Part shown: piece by piece, positions 34,229 through 42,658 of the stretch
Layout: each line of letters opens with the position of its first letter
Numbering within the stretch: position 1 is the first letter of the stretch
NCBI GenBank assembly: GCA_002296965.1
Contig: DBIW01000042.1
Coordinates: 9,844-73,843 of the forward strand
Direction of reading: 5' to 3'
Source: Treponema sp. UBA792
GTDB taxonomy: Bacteria; Spirochaetota; Spirochaetia; Treponematales; Treponemataceae
Length of the DNA: 64,000 bases
Position numbers and translations under genes: made by a program
Notes under the pieces: generated by a model
Told to the model about the DNA's origin: nothing
Database searches by the model: none
The model's input: only the letters and a program-made list of their open reading frames with translations

Positions 34229-35215
34229 TCAGCGTCCGTCCGCTGAATAAAGATACTTGAAATAATCCATATTTGTGCTGTAGACGGCCCCATAATCCTT
34301 CAGATTCTTCTTATACGATTCCATGCTTTTCCAGAAAGTATAGAATTCCGGATCCTTGCTGTAGGCTTCCGCATAAATTTTCGCGGCCTCTGCATCGGCG
34401 GCACCCTTTATCTCCTCGGATTTTCTGTAAGCCTCCGAAGCGATTGTCCTCTTCTCGTTCTCAAGTTTTCCAAGCCATTCAGCCTTCTTTCCCTCGCCGA
34501 GCGAGCGGTAAGCCTGGGCAACCTGGTTTCTGTCCTTTATCATCCTGTTGTATACGGATTCGGTAAGCTCGTCTGAGTATTTTATCTGGCGCGGAACTAT
34601 GTCTATAAGCGAGATTCCGTATTCCGGAACAAGCCGGTTCGCCTCCTCGGTCATCTGACGGCAAAGCTCGTTCCTTCCGTGGACAACAGCCTCGTTCACC
34701 GTGTTCACATTGACAAGATTCTCTATCTCCTTTGTCTCCTCGTCGGCCTCTCCTCCGGCGGAGACACGTCCCTCGTTGATTATGTTGGAGCTTCTGACAA
34801 TCTCGCTGAGCCTGTTCTGCGTTATGACAGTCCTTGTGGACGAATCGATTATGTCGCTCAGCTTGTTGTACGCGTTGTCAAGCGTCGTAAAGCTCTGGTA
34901 GAATTTCGCCGGATCAGAAATACGCCAACGTGATGTCGTGTCCACAATTATGAACTGATTTTCCTTTGTCGGAATCCGCTGCTCGTCGCCGTCGAGGGAA
35001 AGCACAAGACGCGGATATGTCGTAACCTTGTCGAGGAACGGAATCTTGAAATAAAGTCCGGCCTCGGTGTGCGTGCTGACGATGCTTCCGAAACGCGTCA
35101 CCACAACCTGATTCCCCTCATTGACTATGTAGAGCGGTCCCATGCTTATGAATATGATTACCAGAACCGCGATAACGGCAAGCGCGGTGATGAATTTTTT
35201 CATTGATTTTGTCAT
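34229..35215 (-). CDS. hflC: HflC, membrane-anchored SPFH protein
   Basis: With HflK forms a cage around the FtsH protease. The 328 residues have one N-terminal helix (FITALAVIAVLVIIFISM), the SPFH/band-7 domain starting YIVNEGNQVVVTRFGSI, and a coiled coil (YNRMIKDRNQVAQAYRSLGEGKKAEWLGKLENEKRTI). It follows hflK by 11 bases with GGGAGG before the ATG. The ending YSTNMDYFKYL is close to that of other HflC proteins. Confidence 0.93.
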   Translation of the reverse strand: MTKSMKKFITALAVIAVLVIIFISMGPLYIVNEGNQVVVTRFGSIVSTHTEAGLYFKIPFLDKVTTYPRLVLSLDGDEQRIPTKENQFIIVDTTSRWRISDPAKFYQSFTTLDNAYNKLSDIIDSSTRTVITQNRLSEIVRSSNIINEGRVSAGGEADEETKEIENLVNVNTVNEAVVHGRNELCRQMTEEANRLVPEYGISLIDIVPRQIKYSDELTESVYNRMIKDRNQVAQAYRSLGEGKKAEWLGKLENEKRTIASEAYRKSEEIKGAADAEAAKIYAEAYSKDPEFYTFWKSMESYKKNLKDYGAVYSTNMDYFKYLYSADGR

Positions 35216-35226
35216 TCTGTCCTCCC

Positions 35227-36192
35227 TCAGTTCTTTGATCCTGAAAGCGCCTTGAGCGGCAGCACGTTCTGAAGCTTTCCGTCGATAAGCTCAGGCTTTT
35301 TCTCGCCGCCGAGAATCTCGTCCATCGTCTCAAGATAGATGCGCTCGCGTGTGACTTTCGGAGAACGCCTGTACTCCTCGTAGACAGAATTGAATCTGGC
35401 CACATCTCCGCGCGCCATGTTCACGCGTTCGGCCGCATAGCCTTCGGCAATCTGAAGCTGACGGTCGGCCTCGCCCTGCGCCTTTGGAATTTCGGAGTTG
35501 TAGGCCTCCTTTCCTTCGTTTATGAACCTGTTCATGTCCTGAATCGCCTTGTTCACGTCCTCGAACGCATCCTGCACGCCGGCCGGAGGAACAATATTCT
35601 GAAGCCTTACGGCAATCACGCTGATTCCAAGCTTAAGCTGGTCAAAATTCTCGTTCATCATGTCAAGCGCAAGCGACTCTATCGCCGAACGCTCGGAACC
35701 CATCACATCAAGAATCGCGCGGTCGCCCACAAGCGTGTTTATCACCGAACGGGAGATGTCCCTGATTGTCTGCTCCTTCTCGTATACGCAGAAAAGCCAC
35801 TGGCGCGGATCGACAATCCTGTACTGGATTATCCATTCCACATCCACTATGTTCAGATCTCCTGTGAGCATGGTGGATTCGGTCGTGACGTTGTTGCGGT
35901 ATTCATTCTCGCGGCCGGACTTGAGCGTCGTAAAACCGAACTGCTCGGTCTGGACGACTTTTACCGGAACATTGTAGCTTCTGTCTATTCCGAAAGGCAG
36001 CTTTGTCTGAAGCCCCGGACCGGAAGTCTTGAGATAGCGCCCAAGCCGCGTGACGACCGACTGTTCCGTCTCGTCAACGACATAGAAGCTTGATCCCGCC
36101 GCTGCAACGGCAAAAACCAGCAGAAGCATCCAGATGTAGGTTGAAGGCTTAGAGAAAATGCTCTTCCTTGATTTTTCCTTTTTCTCACCCAT
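35227..36192 (-). CDS. hflK: HflK, membrane-anchored SPFH protein
   Basis: Partner of HflC. The 321-residue protein has a basic cytoplasmic start (MGEKKEKSRK), a helix (about 17-37) and the band-7 domain YVVDETEQSVVTRLGRYLKTSGPGLQ, then NIVPPAGVQDAFEDVNKAIQDMNRFINEGKEAYN, the diagnostic HflK stretch. The ATG at 36192 has TTGGAG six bases upstream; the TTG inside that site (36204) is a less likely start. It follows a phosphoesterase gene. Confidence 0.93.
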   Translation of the reverse strand: MGEKKEKSRKSIFSKPSTYIWMLLLVFAVAAAGSSFYVVDETEQSVVTRLGRYLKTSGPGLQTKLPFGIDRSYNVPVKVVQTEQFGFTTLKSGRENEYRNNVTTESTMLTGDLNIVDVEWIIQYRIVDPRQWLFCVYEKEQTIRDISRSVINTLVGDRAILDVMGSERSAIESLALDMMNENFDQLKLGISVIAVRLQNIVPPAGVQDAFEDVNKAIQDMNRFINEGKEAYNSEIPKAQGEADRQLQIAEGYAAERVNMARGDVARFNSVYEEYRRSPKVTRERIYLETMDEILGGEKKPELIDGKLQNVLPLKALSGSKN

Positions 36193-36252
36193 TTTTTTCT
36201 CCAATAAAATTCAGATAAAATTGCAAAACTATCCTGTTTCGATCCGGCCGGC

Positions 36253-36939
36253 TCAGGCTCCAAGCGCCGCTGCCGCCTTCCATCCGCCGCCGGAATCCCT
36301 GCTGACATCAAGCCATGCATAATGACCTTCGGCGAGCGCGCCCGGATTTACGATTACGGTATCACCGATTCTGTCAATTCCGCGCCCCTCGTGTATATGA
36401 CCGGTCACCACGGCGAGCGGCTGCGTCTCCCTTATGAATTCGGCGAATTTTCCGCTTCCCGCATGAAGCTCCGCATTGACGGCATCGCATTTAGTGTCTT
36501 TGGGAGGATTGTGGCTTATCAGAATCAGTGACCTGTACAGAGAGGCGTCTCCGCTTTCGGCAACGGAATTCCGGACTATGTCGAAGTCGGAAAGAAGCTC
36601 CTCCTCCGTGCGCTCGAATTCAGTCTTTCCGGTGAAGAAACTTCCGCCGCCGCTTCCGGCAAAGGCAAGACCTTCATGGAACACAAGGCTTTTCTCCACG
36701 CTGATGTCATGCTCCTCAAGCTCGCCGATAAAGTCCGGACTGTCGCAGTTTCCGAGCACGGCGAATATCGTCCCATGCGCGCGGCACAGGCGTTCCAGCG
36801 CGGCAAGTCCGGTGTCAGGCTTGAAACATTCGGCGAAATCACCGGCAAAAAGAACTCCGTCAGCCTCGGCGAACTGGCTCTCCAGCTTCTCGACTGCGCC
36901 TTCCGCGGCGTGCAGATCCGAAATGACAAGAAATTTCAT
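36253..36939 (-). CDS. Calcineurin-like metallophosphoesterase
   Basis: A 228-residue two-metal phosphoesterase. All metal motifs are visible: ISDLHA (DxH), FAGDF (GDxx), LGNCDSPD (GNCD), ILISHNPP and VTGHIHEGRG (GHxH). It fits the short YkuE/Icc-like class; the substrate is unknown. The ATG at 36939 has GGGAGG upstream; the ATG at 36951 would overlap that site. It lies between hisC (16 bases) and hflK. Confidence 0.9.
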   Translation of the reverse strand: MKFLVISDLHAAEGAVEKLESQFAEADGVLFAGDFAECFKPDTGLAALERLCRAHGTIFAVLGNCDSPDFIGELEEHDISVEKSLVFHEGLAFAGSGGGSFFTGKTEFERTEEELLSDFDIVRNSVAESGDASLYRSLILISHNPPKDTKCDAVNAELHAGSGKFAEFIRETQPLAVVTGHIHEGRGIDRIGDTVIVNPGALAEGHYAWLDVSRDSGGGWKAAAALGA

Positions 36940-36955
36940 GGCTCCTCCCATAAAT

Positions 36956-38107
36956 CTAAAGATGCTCCACAGCCTCGCGCAGGCGTTCCATCTGTTGCGG
37001 AGTTCCTATTGTTATACGGACAAAATCCTCTATTCCGGGAGTTCCGAAATGGCGCACAAGGATTCCCTGCTCCTTTATTTTCCTGTAAATATATTCTCCC
37101 GAAAATCCGTCCTTTCCGGCGAACAGGAAATTCGTCTTTGACGGAATCACGAAAAATCCCTTCCGCTCAAGGAATCCGCTGAATGCGCCGCGCTCCGAAA
37201 CCACTTTCCTTGCGCATTCCGCATAATATGCCGGATTTCCGCAGGCGGCACGGCCCGCAGTCTGGGCGATGGCATCAACAGGAAAATGGTTCACCGAATT
37301 CTTGACGGTCGTCACCGCCGACACGATTTCCGGCGACGAGACGATATATCCGAGCCTCATTCCCGCGGAACACAGGCTCTTGCTGAACGTCCTGACAACA
37401 ACAAGATTCTTGAATTCGGAAAGGAGCGGAATGCAGCTCTCGCCTCCGAAATCCGCGTAAGCCTCGTCAACTACAAAAATTCTGTCCGACGGAGCATTCT
37501 CAATCATTTTCCTGACCTCGCCGCGCGAAAGCGCAAGTCCGGTGGGCGCGTTCGGATTCGCGAATATGATTCCGGCATGATTCGCGGCGGCGCGGCGCAC
37601 CATCTCCTCCGTATCAAGCGACCAGTCGGATCTGAGCGGAACGGAATCATAGGGAATATTGTAGAATCCCGCATAGACGGGATAAAAGCTGTATGTGAAT
37701 TCCGGCATCACAAAACGGTCGCCGCTGCCGAAAAATGCGTAAAACAGGAACGACAGCACCTCATCGCTTCCGTTTCCGGCGTAAATCATGTCCGGCGTCA
37801 CCTCGAACGGAATCCTGTCACATTCAGACGGAACAACATAATCTCCGTCAGTCACAGCGCGGCAGAGAATTCCGCCGGTACGGTTCAGCATATCCGCGAT
37901 TGCGGCGCGGAGCGCAGAGGAGTCCGGATCCGGATAGACGGCAAGCCCCATCGGATTTTCTCTGATAAAATCCGTAACTGCGGAAATGACCTCCCCGGCC
38001 GGAGGATAAGGATTCTCGTTGGCATTCAGCTTTATGTAGTCCCGGTCCTTGGGCTGCTCGCCCGGTATATAGGGATGCAGATTTTTCATTCTTTCTGAAA
38101 TCAGCAT
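36956..38107 (-). CDS. hisC: Histidinol-phosphate aminotransferase
   Basis: PLP-dependent step of histidine synthesis: imidazole acetol phosphate plus glutamate gives histidinol phosphate. The 383-residue class-I/II enzyme has IKLNANENPYPPAGEV (family N-terminus), IFANPNAPTGLALSRGEV, VDEAYADFGG, the PLP lysine in VVRTFSKSLCSAGMRLGY and the C-terminal IRITIGTPQQMERL form (here VRITIG). Its neighbours are not his genes; it heads an operon with a phosphoesterase and hflKC, so an aromatic-amino-acid transaminase role is possible too. AGGTGA precedes the ATG at 38107. Confidence 0.88.
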   Translation of the reverse strand: MLISERMKNLHPYIPGEQPKDRDYIKLNANENPYPPAGEVISAVTDFIRENPMGLAVYPDPDSSALRAAIADMLNRTGGILCRAVTDGDYVVPSECDRIPFEVTPDMIYAGNGSDEVLSFLFYAFFGSGDRFVMPEFTYSFYPVYAGFYNIPYDSVPLRSDWSLDTEEMVRRAAANHAGIIFANPNAPTGLALSRGEVRKMIENAPSDRIFVVDEAYADFGGESCIPLLSEFKNLVVVRTFSKSLCSAGMRLGYIVSSPEIVSAVTTVKNSVNHFPVDAIAQTAGRAACGNPAYYAECARKVVSERGAFSGFLERKGFFVIPSKTNFLFAGKDGFSGEYIYRKIKEQGILVRHFGTPGIEDFVRITIGTPQQMERLREAVEHL

Positions 38108-38184
38108 AAATTCACCTGTCGTATGCAAGAATTTTTACGGACATTCCCGAAAACTCCGGAGAAATGCCCTGACATTTTTCCATC

Positions 38185-38213
38185 ATTCTATTCACAATCA
38201 CCGGCAAGGTCAA
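38185..38213 (-). promoter_or_regulatory. Promoter of the hisC-hflKC operon
   Basis: TTGACC (38213-38208), 17 bases, TAGAAT (38190-38185) on the minus strand. The leader to the ATG at 38107 is about 70 bases, with a small hairpin AAATG/CATTT; no run of His codons is seen, so no attenuator peptide is claimed. Confidence 0.65.
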
Positions 38214-38249
38214 TGAACGGATTCCGCCGCAGAACGGACGCGGCCGGAA

Positions 38250-39530
38250 CTATCTGTAAAGGCGCGCCGTATACTCCGAGATTTTGGAGATCGCCTTCTT
38301 TGCGGCCTGGGAATTCTGCTGGAGCAGGTCGATAAAGTCCTTCTCCGTGAATTCGATTATCTCGCAGCCGGTCACGGCGGTTGCCGTTCCGTCCGTAGCC
38401 GTGTTAAGAATGCACTGGAGGTCGCCGAAAAAACTTCCCTGGTCGTAATAGACTGTTCCGCGGCCGGAAATCTCGCAGACGGTTCCGCTTTTTATATAGA
38501 AGACACATGAAGGTTTTTCGCCCGGACCGAAAATCACATCTCCGGGAACGCAGTTCAGCGTGTTCTCCGCCGACTGGAGCATATACGGATTTATAAAAAG
38601 GACACGCCTGAATGCGTCCATAGGATTCACCGTATCGTAGTCCGGAAGCAGATACAGCTCGGCGCGGAGAAGTATGTCAAAGAACTGGATCACATAAATC
38701 ATCTGCGCAAAGAAAAGGAAAAATATGAAGAAAATGTAGACTTTCAGCATCATGAGGACAAGCGCGCTCGCCGTCCCGTAAATTATGTTGTAGTTGGTCA
38801 CGTTCATAAAAAGATTCAGGAAGACGGAGGTTCCGAGAAAACACCCGGTGGAAAGCAGGGAACAGAAAATGCACATCATAAAGTCCGGCCTTGTTCCCGA
38901 TCCGAACCTGTAGAATGCGACGGTCGCCACGAAAATCAGAAAGTACATGACTGACGATACGACGAGCTTTGAGCCGTAGCTGAACAGAAGCGGAAAAAAT
39001 TCCTGGAGCGAACGGAAGAACGGCAGCTGGAAGAATTTATCCATGAAGAACGATGCCAGGCAGATTACGACAAAAAGCACGACAATCAGGAATTCCGCGG
39101 CAAGCGTAAGCAGCTGGTTTATCACGGAGCCGCGCCTGGACACGGAGCGGAAAATCCGCGACATCGCCTGCAGAATCGACATGAAAAGTTTCCGCGCCAT
39201 CCAGACAACCCAGACGGAAAGAAAAGCGTCCACCAGGGAGAAAGGATGGAATTCCATCATCTTCCGGACAAAAGGAGTCAGGTCGAACACGGATTTAAAG
39301 GAGCTGCAGAAATTCATGAACCAGTCCATGACGGACGGATATGAACGCAGCAGCCCGATCATCATAGATGCGATTATCAGAAGAATCGGAATGAACGAGA
39401 AAACGAACCCGAACGAACATGATGACGCGCTTTCCCACAGATTGTTCTGACAGAAATTCATGAATGACAGATAGGTCAGCTGTCCCAGCCTGAGAATAGA
39501 GATTTTTCCTTTCCGTCCGATTCTGACCAA
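38250..39530 (-). CDS. YihY/BrkB-type membrane protein fused to a cNMP-binding-like domain
   Basis: A 426-residue protein in two parts. Residues ~30-290 hold six or so helices of the YihY/UPF0761 family (SSCSFGFVFSFIPILLI near the start, GTASALVLMMLKVYIFFIFFLFFAQM near the end). Residues ~305-426 resemble a cyclic-nucleotide-binding domain: PGDVIFGPGEKPSCVFYIKSGTV, DQGSFFGDLQ, then ATAVTGCEIIEFTEKDF. The phosphate cassette FGE...RxA is FGD...TATA here, without the Arg, so nucleotide binding may be lost. The start is a TTG at 39528-39530, 18 bases after asnS. The substrate is not known. Confidence 0.8.
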   Translation of the reverse strand: MVRIGRKGKISILRLGQLTYLSFMNFCQNNLWESASSCSFGFVFSFIPILLIIASMMIGLLRSYPSVMDWFMNFCSSFKSVFDLTPFVRKMMEFHPFSLVDAFLSVWVVWMARKLFMSILQAMSRIFRSVSRRGSVINQLLTLAAEFLIVVLFVVICLASFFMDKFFQLPFFRSLQEFFPLLFSYGSKLVVSSVMYFLIFVATVAFYRFGSGTRPDFMMCIFCSLLSTGCFLGTSVFLNLFMNVTNYNIIYGTASALVLMMLKVYIFFIFFLFFAQMIYVIQFFDILLRAELYLLPDYDTVNPMDAFRRVLFINPYMLQSAENTLNCVPGDVIFGPGEKPSCVFYIKSGTVCEISGRGTVYYDQGSFFGDLQCILNTATDGTATAVTGCEIIEFTEKDFIDLLQQNSQAAKKAISKISEYTARLYR

Positions 39531-39548
39531 GACAGCTTTCCCGTATCG

Positions 39549-41006
39549 CTAGAAATCCGCCAGCCTTGGCGCGCGCGGATAGGGAATCACGTCGCGGATG
39601 TTCTCCATTCCGGTGACATAGCGGATAAGACGCTCGAATCCCAGCCCGAAGCCTGAATGAGGAACCGTTCCGAAGCGGCGCAAATCAAGATACCATCCGT
39701 AGTTTGACATATCCATATTGCGCTCGCGGCAGGCGGCCATCAGCTTGTCGTAGTTTTCCTCACGCTCGGAACCTCCGATTATCTCGCCGATTCCAGGGAC
39801 AAGAACATCCACCGCCTTTACGGTCTTTCCGTCATCATTCTGCTTCATGTAGAAGGACTTTATCTCCTTGGGATAGTTGTAGACCATCACGGGACACTTG
39901 AATATCTTTTCTGTCAGATAGCGCTCGTGCTCCGTGGCGATGTCGCAGCCCCAGTAGGGCTTGAATTCAAATTTCGCCTCGGCGGAATGTTTTTCCAGCT
40001 CGGCGACCGCATCCGTATATGAAATCCGCACGAACTGAGACGTGGCGACGTGCTCAAGCATTTTTATAAGCCCCGGCTGAATTCTCTTGTCAAAGAATTC
40101 AAGATCCTCACGGCATTTTGTAAGCGCCCAGTTCAGCAGATATTTTACGAATTCCTCCTGAATGTCCATGTCGTCGTCAAGATTGTAGAAGGCCATCTCC
40201 GGCTCAATCATCCAGAATTCGGCAAGATGGCGCGGAGTGTTTGAATTCTCTGCGCGGAAAGTCGGTCCGAAGGTGTACACGCGGCTCAGCGCAGTCGCCA
40301 TCGTCTCGGCCTCAAGCTGACCGGAAACCGTAAGTCCGGCTTTTTTTCCGAAAAAATCCTTTGAATAATCAATCAGCTTCGAGGCGTCCTCTATTTTCAT
40401 TCCGCCCTGACCGGCTTTTACTCCAAGCTCCGCGATTTTTTCAAGGGAAAGCGTCGTCACCTGGAACATCTCGCCGGCTCCCTCGCAGTCCGAGCAGGTT
40501 ATCTCCGGCGCGTTTATATACTGAAAACCGCGCTCCTGAAAAAACGAATGGACGGCGAACGCCATCTGGTTTCTGACACGGTAGACCGCGCCGAACGTGT
40601 TTGTCCTTGCGCGGAGATGGGCGTTCTCGCGCAGATATTCCATGGACATCCTGTTTTTCTGGAGCGGATATTCCTCAGGAGGACAGACACCGAGGCAGAC
40701 AAGGCTCTCAAGTGTGACCTCTACGGCCTGGCCGCTCGCCGGAGAAGGAATAAGAATTCCCTCCGCGCGCACGGAAGCTCCAGTTGAAAGTTTTTTCAGA
40801 TTCTCTTCTATATTATTGACATCGGCGGCTCCGGAAGGATTTGTCCTGTCAAAAGTCAGCTGGATATTGGCGAAGCAGCTTCCGTCGTTCACCTGGACAA
40901 AGACAAGATTTTTGGAATCACGTACCGTCCGGACCCAGCCGCAGACTGTAACCTTGCGGCCGTCGGGTTCGGAAGTGATTATGTTTTTGATAAGTTGAGG
41001 CACCAT
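39549..41006 (-). CDS. asnS: Asparaginyl-tRNA synthetase
   Basis: Class-IIb synthetase of 485 residues charging tRNA-Asn. N-terminal OB-fold KVTVCGWVRTVRDSKNLVFVQVNDGS; motif 2 FGPTFRAENSNTPRHLAEFWMIEPEM; motif 3 GFGLGFERLIRYVTGMENIRDVIPYPR. The AsnRS-type loop EITCSDCEGAGEMFQVTT is present rather than the AspRS version. A direct AsnRS means no need for the Asp-tRNA-Asn amidation route. GGAG precedes the ATG. Confidence 0.97.
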   Translation of the reverse strand: MVPQLIKNIITSEPDGRKVTVCGWVRTVRDSKNLVFVQVNDGSCFANIQLTFDRTNPSGAADVNNIEENLKKLSTGASVRAEGILIPSPASGQAVEVTLESLVCLGVCPPEEYPLQKNRMSMEYLRENAHLRARTNTFGAVYRVRNQMAFAVHSFFQERGFQYINAPEITCSDCEGAGEMFQVTTLSLEKIAELGVKAGQGGMKIEDASKLIDYSKDFFGKKAGLTVSGQLEAETMATALSRVYTFGPTFRAENSNTPRHLAEFWMIEPEMAFYNLDDDMDIQEEFVKYLLNWALTKCREDLEFFDKRIQPGLIKMLEHVATSQFVRISYTDAVAELEKHSAEAKFEFKPYWGCDIATEHERYLTEKIFKCPVMVYNYPKEIKSFYMKQNDDGKTVKAVDVLVPGIGEIIGGSEREENYDKLMAACRERNMDMSNYGWYLDLRRFGTVPHSGFGLGFERLIRYVTGMENIRDVIPYPRAPRLADF

Positions 41007-41211
41007 TTTTCAGCTCCAATAAAATAAATTCAAGGGGAATCGCCTGTCTGAGCAAGAATTCCGGAACGGCCGGAACACACATCCGCAGGAACAAGTCCGA
41101 AGTGGCTTCTAATATACTTTTTTGCATGACATTCTTCAATATCAAAAGACGAACCGGAAACGCCCCGAATCAGCGGATAGAGTTACGTACAATAAGCGGA
41201 GACTCCTGATA

Positions 41212-41240
41212 TTGTATTTTGTCCGGCAATTCAGAATAAT
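41212..41240 (+). promoter_or_regulatory. Promoter of the second MATE gene
   Basis: TTGTAT (41212-41217), 17 bases, AATAAT (41235-41240), then seven bases to the ATG at 41248; again a leaderless layout. Confidence 0.5.
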
Positions 41241-41247
41241 CATATCC

Positions 41248-42594
41248 ATGAAATCCAACAGCACAACAGACATGACCACCGGAAATCCGGTAAGGCATAT
41301 ACTTTCGTTCGCGTTTCCGCTGCTTATAGGAAACGTGTTCCAGCAGTTCTACAATATGGTCGACTCGCTGATTGTAGGAAATTTTGTCGGCGCTGACGCG
41401 CTTGCGGCTGTCGGAACCTGCGGCTCGATGAATTTCCTGTTCTTCTCGCTAAGCTCAGGTCTCGCAATCGGTATCGGAGTGATTGTCTCGCAGTATTTCG
41501 GCGCGAAGGACTACACCAATGTAAGCGCGACAATCGCCAATTCATTTTACGTGCTTGTTTCCGCGGCTCTTTTCGTGACGGCAATCGGAATCATCTTCTG
41601 TCCGTTTCTGCTGCGGCTGCTCTCGACTCCCGAAACGATAATCGGAAATTCAATCGTCTATATGAGGACAACGTGCGTCGGAATCGTGGGAATCGCGCTT
41701 TACAACGGCGTCGCGGCGATTCTGCGCGCGCTCGGAGACTCAAAGACTCCGCTTTATTTCCTGATTCTGGCCAGCATAATAAACGTGGTTCTGGATCTTG
41801 TGTTCGTGCTTTACTGCGGATGGAGCGTGTTCGGAGTGGCGCTGGCGACAATCATATCGCAGGCCGTGTGCGCCGCCGCAAGCCTCTTCTATGCGTTCAG
41901 AAAAGTTCCGTACTTTCATCTGACAAGGCAGCAGTTCCGTCCGGACCGGCGGATAATAATAAAATCGTTCAAGCTGGGAATTCCAGTCGCGCTCCAGAAT
42001 TCGATGATCGCGGTCTCGTGCATGGTGCTGCAGGGCGTGGTGAACACCTTCGGCGAGACGGTGATGGCGGCCTACACGATAATCATGAGGATTGAGCAGC
42101 TTGTCCAGCAGCCGTACAGCTCCCTGGGAATGGCGCTCACAACATATTCAGGGCAGAACATGGGAGCCGGACAGACCGAACGCGTAAGGCTTGGACTTAG
42201 GCGCGCCACGGTGATCGTATTCCTGTTCAGCATGGCGATAATTCCCGTCGCATATATTTTCGGAGGAAACATCGTCCGCGCGTTCGTAAAGGAAGATGCT
42301 GTGGTCAAAATCGGATTCCGCGCGCTCAAAATCACAAGCCTGTTCTACTTCGCGCTCGGAATGATTTACGTTCCGCGCGCGGTGCTCAACGGCTGCGGCG
42401 ACACGGGATTCGCGATGATAAACGGACTTACGGAAGTCGTCTGCAGAATCGGCTACTCACAGATTCTGACGAGAATTCCGTCGCTCGGATTCTGGGGAAT
42501 ATGGCTGACAACCGGACTGACCTGGGGAACCACGGCGGCGGTATGTCTTATCAGATATGCCGGCGGAAAATGGAAGCGGCTCAGGCTGACCTGA
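41248..42594 (+). CDS. MATE-family efflux transporter
   Basis: A 448-residue 12-helix exporter with a different sequence from the MATE at 18459. It opens TTDMTTGNPVRHILSFAFPLLIGNVFQQFYNMVDSLIVGNFVG, a start seen in the NorM/DinF-related group common in Firmicutes and spirochaetes, and the C-lobe has IPVALQNSMIAVSCMVLQGVVNTFG. The frame is open from 41122, but the first 42 residues are not membrane-protein-like and lie upstream of the promoter. The substrate is unknown. Confidence 0.92.
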   Translation: MKSNSTTDMTTGNPVRHILSFAFPLLIGNVFQQFYNMVDSLIVGNFVGADALAAVGTCGSMNFLFFSLSSGLAIGIGVIVSQYFGAKDYTNVSATIANSFYVLVSAALFVTAIGIIFCPFLLRLLSTPETIIGNSIVYMRTTCVGIVGIALYNGVAAILRALGDSKTPLYFLILASIINVVLDLVFVLYCGWSVFGVALATIISQAVCAAASLFYAFRKVPYFHLTRQQFRPDRRIIIKSFKLGIPVALQNSMIAVSCMVLQGVVNTFGETVMAAYTIIMRIEQLVQQPYSSLGMALTTYSGQNMGAGQTERVRLGLRRATVIVFLFSMAIIPVAYIFGGNIVRAFVKEDAVVKIGFRALKITSLFYFALGMIYVPRAVLNGCGDTGFAMINGLTEVVCRIGYSQILTRIPSLGFWGIWLTTGLTWGTTAAVCLIRYAGGKWKRLRLT

Positions 42595-42658
42595 AATTTT
42601 ATCCTAAAATTTACACGGAATGAACATACATTTTACCGCGCGGAGTTAATCTGTCCGC

